Assembly: GCA_003505715.1 (NCBI GenBank)
Contig: DNXU01000163.1
Coordinates: 1-10,429, forward strand
Source of the DNA: Cyanobacteria bacterium UBA8803
Lineage (GTDB): Bacteria; Cyanobacteriota; Cyanobacteriia; Cyanobacteriales; Coleofasciculaceae
Reading direction: 5' to 3'
DNA length: 10,429 bases
The translations under genes and the position numbers were made by a program. Under the pieces are notes generated by a model. The model ran no database searches and was not told the origin of the DNA. It worked only from the letters and a program-made list of their open reading frames with translations. This document shows, one piece after another, positions 6,070-10,429 of this stretch; position 1 is the first letter of the stretch; every line of letters starts with the position of its first letter.

Positions 6070-8358
6070 TCACTTTGGTTTAGGTGGTCTAGCAAAAGGT
6101 TGGGGTTTACTGCCTTCAGAATTATTATTACTTGCTCCTCTTGAAGGTGATGCAGGAGAGTTATCCATTCTGCGCCTATCTTCCCATTCTTTTATTTGTA
6201 ATGGAGTTGGTAGTACTAATCGATCCACATACTCATCTTTAGTTTGTTCATTTTGCTTAACCTGTTTGCCGCGATAACGCTTATTGATATCCCTTTCAAT
6301 TTCCATATATCGCGTTTCATCGACTGGCGGAGAACTCCAACTCAGTATCGCTAAAAGCATCTGAATACGCGGTATATCTTTCAACCTTAAACCTTTTCTG
6401 TCAGTACAGCCTTCTGGTAAGTCTACATCATCAACTCGATCAATGACATAGCACTCGAATGCTTCTACATAAGATTTATATTCATCAGCAGCGCTAGGGC
6501 GATCACTTGTCACCCAATCCTCTCCATCAAATAGCTGAGTATATCGCTGCTTAGGTTCATTTTTACAACGTTCGTTTAGAATCAGGTCATATTTATCTAT
6601 TGCCACAGCCCCCATTCCTAAAGGCTTACCCATCCCAAGAGACAAACGATATTTTTCCTTCCCATCAAGGTTTATCATCTTTAGTTTTTCAGTATCGTCT
6701 CCTGCCAAAGTCAAAATCCACAGTAATACACCCAATTCAACATCACTCAAATTTTCAAAGTGAATCGTGAACTTGAAAGAGACATCAGCTTTAATTGGCT
6801 TGATTTCGGTGTATTGTGATCGCTTTTCTTCAATCTCTGCTTCAGTAGCATCTGCTTGAATTCTCTCTTTACTAATATTGCCTTTATGCCAGTAAAGTTT
6901 ATGCCCTCTAATTACTGTTTCTGTAATTGGCTTGCCATAGTGTTTGAGTTCGCTTTTTACAGCTTGGGTATTTTCCGGCTGTACTAAGTAATGCTGAAAT
7001 GTCGTTGGTTTAGGACTAGCCAGAATTTGTGATGTAATTGTGTCATCAGTTAGCCAGATACCATCCTCATCAGCTTTATATGGGGCATCGCTGACAAAGA
7101 TACGTCCAGCACGAGATTGTTCTCGCTTCTCTTTGCTATTTTCAGTAGTATCTCCTTCTGTTTTGTCTTTTTTACCCCTGACAAAGCCAAAAATTGCATC
7201 AGCCAAATCAATTAGATTAGGTTCTCCGACTTCTTTAGGAATAAAATTAACGGCTGAAGCCGCTTTACCATCATTATTGGGAGAACATGGGATACGAAAG
7301 TTAGGACTCTGACCAAATAATGTAACTATTTGGTGTTCATTCTGTGGTTCACAGTAAAAAATAGGTAGACCCTCTTGCACCACTCCCATCTTTTCATCAA
7401 ATCGATTTTTAGGATTATCTTTAAATGGCTTTTCCTTACCCTTTTGAAAATTAGTAAGTGCGTCTCGATAATCTCGGATTGCATCAGGGCTAATCTCAAG
7501 CCGCCTAGCAGATCGATCTGCTTCCCCAACGATATAATGATACTTACGCCCTTCTTTTTTCTTCAGTAATGCCTCTCGTTCTCGTTCCTTAGTTTTCTCA
7601 AGCATATTTTCTAGCATATTACCGCTAGTCAAGAGCCACCCCTTTTGCGAATACCAAGTCAAGTCTTCACTGACATTGATAGATGTTGTTACTTCAAAAC
7701 TAATCTGGATGTACTGGGGAATATAGCTAGCTTTTTTCATGAGAATTAGGGAAGAAAGAGAGTCATTAATATCCTCTTCCTTAACTTCTCTAAATAATTG
7801 TCCTTCAATTTCTTGAGCAGGTCGCAGAAACCATTTATTTTGTTTTTTGTCAAATTCTAAGTAACCAGCTTTAACATTTTTTAAGCTATTTTTATATGGC
7901 TTACTGAGGGGGTCATCTTTATCAGCAGCAACTGCACGGAAGAAGAATTTTTGTTGGTCTGAAACTCGCTCAATCTTGCTAAAGCTGAGAATTTCTACCA
8001 AAGTCCGCAACATTCCTCGCAAACTGCTACCTGGAAGGATAGGATGTAGATTTGAAGGATGCAGAAAAAATTCAGCTTTCTTTTTACGCTGTTCTGGTGT
8101 CAAATCTTCATTAGGCGTATCGCCGAAATTTGCGAAGTCAACAGGAGTTAGACCACAACGAATGTAGAGAGGTGATTCTGTTTTGAGTGTACAGACAATT
8201 TTACCAGTGTGGCGATCGCTATAATAACGGTCATTATCCCGCAGCTTACCATTACACTCAACTTGGGCTGGGACAACTTTATTGGGAAGTTCGACAAAAT
8301 TATAGGGAGCAATTGCTTTTCGATTGTCAGGTACGTTCTTTAAATGTCTTGGATTCAT
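6070..8358 (-). CDS. TIGR03986-like CRISPR RAMP (large Cas7 with insertion), type III-D effector subunit
   Basis: This 762-residue Cas7-superfamily subunit would lie in the crRNA-guided backbone of a type III-D effector complex. The N-terminal APYNFVELPNKVV (17-29), the RHTGKIVCTLKTESPLYIR strand, the RAMP helix LPGSSLRGMLRTLVEIL (108-124), LADAIFGFVRG, AGRIFVSDAPY, PTTFQHYLVQP and the Gly-rich loop LGMGKPLGMGAV (about 573-584) fit the TIGR03986 family. The long region between the RAMP helix and the Gly loop suits a Cas7 carrying a large insertion, as described for cyanobacterial III-D variant complexes. The C-terminal ~35 residues are Pro/Ser/Asn-rich and probably disordered. GGAG lies eight bases before the ATG, and the start overlaps the csx19 stop by one base (TAATG), so the two are translationally coupled. 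The reading frame is intact. I cannot place its catalytic residue with confidence. Confidence 0.85.
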   Translation of the reverse strand: MNPRHLKNVPDNRKAIAPYNFVELPNKVVPAQVECNGKLRDNDRYYSDRHTGKIVCTLKTESPLYIRCGLTPVDFANFGDTPNEDLTPEQRKKKAEFFLHPSNLHPILPGSSLRGMLRTLVEILSFSKIERVSDQQKFFFRAVAADKDDPLSKPYKNSLKNVKAGYLEFDKKQNKWFLRPAQEIEGQLFREVKEEDINDSLSSLILMKKASYIPQYIQISFEVTTSINVSEDLTWYSQKGWLLTSGNMLENMLEKTKEREREALLKKKEGRKYHYIVGEADRSARRLEISPDAIRDYRDALTNFQKGKEKPFKDNPKNRFDEKMGVVQEGLPIFYCEPQNEHQIVTLFGQSPNFRIPCSPNNDGKAASAVNFIPKEVGEPNLIDLADAIFGFVRGKKDKTEGDTTENSKEKREQSRAGRIFVSDAPYKADEDGIWLTDDTITSQILASPKPTTFQHYLVQPENTQAVKSELKHYGKPITETVIRGHKLYWHKGNISKERIQADATEAEIEEKRSQYTEIKPIKADVSFKFTIHFENLSDVELGVLLWILTLAGDDTEKLKMINLDGKEKYRLSLGMGKPLGMGAVAIDKYDLILNERCKNEPKQRYTQLFDGEDWVTSDRPSAADEYKSYVEAFECYVIDRVDDVDLPEGCTDRKGLRLKDIPRIQMLLAILSWSSPPVDETRYMEIERDINKRYRGKQVKQNEQTKDEYVDRLVLPTPLQIKEWEDRRRMDNSPASPSRGASNNNSEGSKPQPFARPPKPK

Positions 8359-8963
8359 TAGATTTTCTCCTTTTTTAGAGATACTAGACGGCTAATAAAA
8401 ATTCTCGCTACTCCATCTGAGTCATAGCAAAAATAGTGATTTACTTCCAGTCGCACTGGACGATACAGTTTAGTTTTATCTTGGCTAAAGTAACTTTCTT
8501 CTATGTCTATAGGAACCGCGTGTTTGAGTCCCTGAGAACCATCTGACAGCAAAGTAAAGTTACTATTGGTTTTTCCATGCGTACCCCAGAGAATTTGTGG
8601 CTCTGGAATTAAACCTATTTGTTCTTGAGCAATTAACTCTGAAACTTTGCTTTGCAAAATTAGACGCGATCGCCACTCTCCATTACTATTCCAAAGTAAA
8701 AATTCACCGGCTTCTCCAAACACTCGGCATTGTTGCAGCGTTTTCAACCGCAATTCAGGAAAATTACACTCAGGAAATACCTCTCTAGCGGTTGTTAACG
8801 TCCCACTGTCAATATCAAAATGTCCCCAGATAACTCCATCTTCGGCATGAGCTAACAGATAGGGGAACTGATAATTCTGATTCTGCGCCTGCTGCTTTAG
8901 CCAATCCTTAAGCGACTGTTCGGTAAGATTTGCAACTGATATCTGACATAATTCCTGATTCAT
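8358..8963 (-). CDS. csx19: Type III-D CRISPR-associated protein Csx19
   Basis: This 201-residue protein matches the Csx19 (TIGR03984) pattern: PYLLAHAEDGVIWGHFD (34-50), FPELRLKTLQQCRVFGEAGEFLLW (68-91), WRSRLI, PQILWGT, FTLLSDGSQGLKHAVP (136-151), YRPVRLEVNHY, and a C-terminal GVARIFISRLV. Csx19 is a small subunit confined to type III-D effector complexes and is not itself a known nuclease. Its ATG overlaps the stop of the double RAMP (ATGA), and its TAA overlaps the start of the TIGR03986-like RAMP. GGAG lies eight bases upstream of the start. The length is normal for the family and the gene looks intact. A degenerate copy of its C-terminal third occurs at 5764-5964. Confidence 0.9.
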   Translation of the reverse strand: MNQELCQISVANLTEQSLKDWLKQQAQNQNYQFPYLLAHAEDGVIWGHFDIDSGTLTTAREVFPECNFPELRLKTLQQCRVFGEAGEFLLWNSNGEWRSRLILQSKVSELIAQEQIGLIPEPQILWGTHGKTNSNFTLLSDGSQGLKHAVPIDIEESYFSQDKTKLYRPVRLEVNHYFCYDSDGVARIFISRLVSLKKEKI

Positions 8964-10429
8964 GCTCTTTTCTCCACAAAAAGGCTAACAAAATTTTCTA
9001 ATTTTTGTTTATCCTTCCCAGCAAATTCGAGCTTTCCATTATTTTGAGATATTATCCATTTTTGCTGTGATTTTTCTAGTTGTTGCCAAGTTATAGTTGC
9101 TTCTACTCCCTGCAACCTGCCCCGTCCAATGCTACTTGTACCGCCTACAGGTAAGTCACCTGTCCACAAATCTTTGAGTAGCAACAGCAGCAAACCAATT
9201 TCATATTCTTCTGGTTTACGAAGTTCTAGCTTAAGTTCGATATGTTTAGTTTTTTTAGTAGGTTTATACTTTTCTTTGCCTTTTTTGCTTTTCTTCTCTT
9301 CCTCCGCTGTTTCAATGCCAAAAATAGGCTGTTCGCTAAATAATGCTCCGTGATAAGTGCCACCGGTGAAGCGGTCAATAGCAATTCGACTCTGCACTAG
9401 ATCGTCTGTACTTTCTATCACAGTTTCATCGATAATTAAGCGACTTGCTTTAGCTTCTTTTGTATTTTCATCAACTTTTCCGAATAAGTCATAAACAATA
9501 TTTAAGTCTTTGCCTAGTGTATTTACAATTCGCTCTGCTCGATGCCATAACACTCCTGCTAGACTTGTTCCAGAAACAACTGGCTCAGGTTTTCCGTTTC
9601 TTTGCGATCGCAGATGTACAACATCAGGCACACATGGTTTTGAGTTTTTATCGGTCGCCGCTCTTTTAGTTAAATCTTGACCAGAACGGATAAGTAAAGG
9701 ACTTGCTAGTTTAAATTTTGCATGAATGAAGAGGCGATCGCGTTTATCTGGATTATCAATTTTTAGCTGCTTGAGTTTTTTATTACTCAATAAGCGATCA
9801 CTTGGTGATTTTATATATGGCTTACTCCAAGATCGATCGAAGGTTAACCAAGCAAGGCGATCGCTATGTTTAGTTAGATCGAATTCCCAGACTTGCCATT
9901 CATCCACATAACAGCGACCAAAACCCCGTTGTTTCTTCATCCCAATATTAATTTCACCAGACTTTAATCCCTCTAATGCGATCGCAAGTGCTTCTTTTAG
10001 CTGATTTTCGTCTTTGTCTTTTTCAATCAACAACTCAAAGTTAAGAGGGAATTGAGTTCCTGCCGCCAAAAATTCTAAGTCGTACTTTGCTCCATCGTCT
10101 GCCGTACCAGTTTTTCCATTAATCTTCACTCCATCCCGTAACTCAACTTGAGGAATATTACTACTTAGAGCATCATCAATAATCAAAGGACTTTGACTAT
10201 CTTTTTCCCTGAGTTGATTTTTTTCTCGTTCGCTTTTGTCTTTCTCATCTTTGTAAGCAAACAAATCGCCAAAAAGTTTGGGTGCTATATCCTGGCGAGT
10301 GGCACTTTTGCCATAGTTCTTTTCATATTCATGGAGATAGTTTCGCAAAGCACCTGCAATTGATGACCCTGTTAGTAAAGCATGGGGACTGATACTATCG
10401 CGTAACAGCATCATGTCTATAACTCCTTC
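8960..10429 (-). CDS. Double Cas7/Csm3-like RAMP (two fused Cas7 domains), 5' end beyond window
   Basis: Two Cas7 (Csm3-like) domains lie in one chain. Numbered from the first ATG in the window (10414), domain 1 shows GSSIAGALRNYL (16-27), DGVKI (94-98) and KKQRGFGRCYV (160-170). Domain 2 shows SPLLIRSGQ, the VPDVVHLR loop with Asp264, SGTSLAGVLWHRAERI (281-296), SRIAIDRFTGGT, and the Gly loop GGTSSIGRGRL (424-434), with a Lys/Glu-rich insertion at 370-392. In Csm3 the loop Asp cuts target RNA; Asp264 sits at that position. The frame stays open to the window edge and reads EGVIDMMLLRD through the ATG, so the domain 1 equivalent Asp (codon 10415-10417) lies upstream of it. The true start is therefore probably outside the window, although a GGAG eight bases before 10414 would permit an internal start. 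The stop overlaps csx19 (ATGA). It corresponds to the Cas7-2x type of subunit in III-D variant complexes. Confidence 0.85.
   Translation of the reverse strand, partial: EGVIDMMLLRDSISPHALLTGSSIAGALRNYLHEYEKNYGKSATRQDIAPKLFGDLFAYKDEKDKSEREKNQLREKDSQSPLIIDDALSSNIPQVELRDGVKINGKTGTADDGAKYDLEFLAAGTQFPLNFELLIEKDKDENQLKEALAIALEGLKSGEINIGMKKQRGFGRCYVDEWQVWEFDLTKHSDRLAWLTFDRSWSKPYIKSPSDRLLSNKKLKQLKIDNPDKRDRLFIHAKFKLASPLLIRSGQDLTKRAATDKNSKPCVPDVVHLRSQRNGKPEPVVSGTSLAGVLWHRAERIVNTLGKDLNIVYDLFGKVDENTKEAKASRLIIDETVIESTDDLVQSRIAIDRFTGGTYHGALFSEQPIFGIETAEEEKKSKKGKEKYKPTKKTKHIELKLELRKPEEYEIGLLLLLLKDLWTGDLPVGGTSSIGRGRLQGVEATITWQQLEKSQQKWIISQNNGKLEFAGKDKQKLENFVSLFVEKRA

Noticed and set aside
7040..9911. Several 60-90 codon + strand frames within the RAMP and csx19 genes
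   Set aside because: They are antisense to intact, recognisable cas genes and show low-complexity translations without any family signature.

Overview
The window looks like the chromosome of a filamentous-type cyanobacterium. It carries at least a dozen HIP1 octamers (GCGATCGC, for example at 604, 749, 2703, 5085, 9604 and 9978), heptad repeats of the CCAACAA type, intergenic GTAGGGGCGGGTTT palindromes, and a Uma2-family gene. All of these are common in cyanobacteria. No species can be named from the sequence alone.

Layout. Positions 1-231 hold a tandem G/C-run repeat and a short leader. A cytoplasmic GH13 alpha-amylase follows on the + strand (232-1719). Positions 1720-2128 hold a nested inverted-repeat element containing a convincing intrinsic terminator. 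From 2129 to the right edge everything is on the - strand. It reads, in transcription order from the right edge, as one tightly packed CRISPR-Cas operon of type III-D character: a two-domain Cas7/Csm3-like RAMP (8960 to beyond 10429, its 5' end outside the window), Csx19 (8358-8963), a large TIGR03986-like Cas7-with-insertion RAMP (6070-8358), a fused gene remnant (5764-6042), a Uma2-family protein (5174-5761), a second compound remnant (4983-5134), and a Cas3-like helicase-nuclease. The last is broken into a RecA1 half (4372-4986) and a RecA2 plus C-terminal HD half (2129-4231).

How the genes fit together. The double Cas7, Csx19 and insertion-bearing Cas7 match the subunit set known for type III-D variant effector complexes of cyanobacteria, which cut target RNA through several Cas7 aspartates. 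Cas10 and the Cas5/Cas11 subunits would be expected beyond the right edge. Neither a CRISPR array nor cas1/cas2 is present here. The Cas3-like protein has the inverted helicase-then-HD order otherwise known from type I-G Cas3, and is an unusual partner for a type III-D cassette.

The most notable result is a set of gene scars. One short frame joins the first ~26 codons of a second cas3 to the last ~60 codons of a second csx19. Another stretch joins the first ~19 codons of a second TIGR03986 RAMP to the C-terminal tail of an unidentified gene whose stop overlaps the cas3 start. The simplest reading is that the cassette once existed in two tandem or merged copies and was then collapsed by internal deletions. 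Uma2 sits exactly at the old csx19/RAMP boundary. The surviving cas3 was later interrupted between its two RecA lobes by a ~150-bp sequence ending in heptad inverted repeats.
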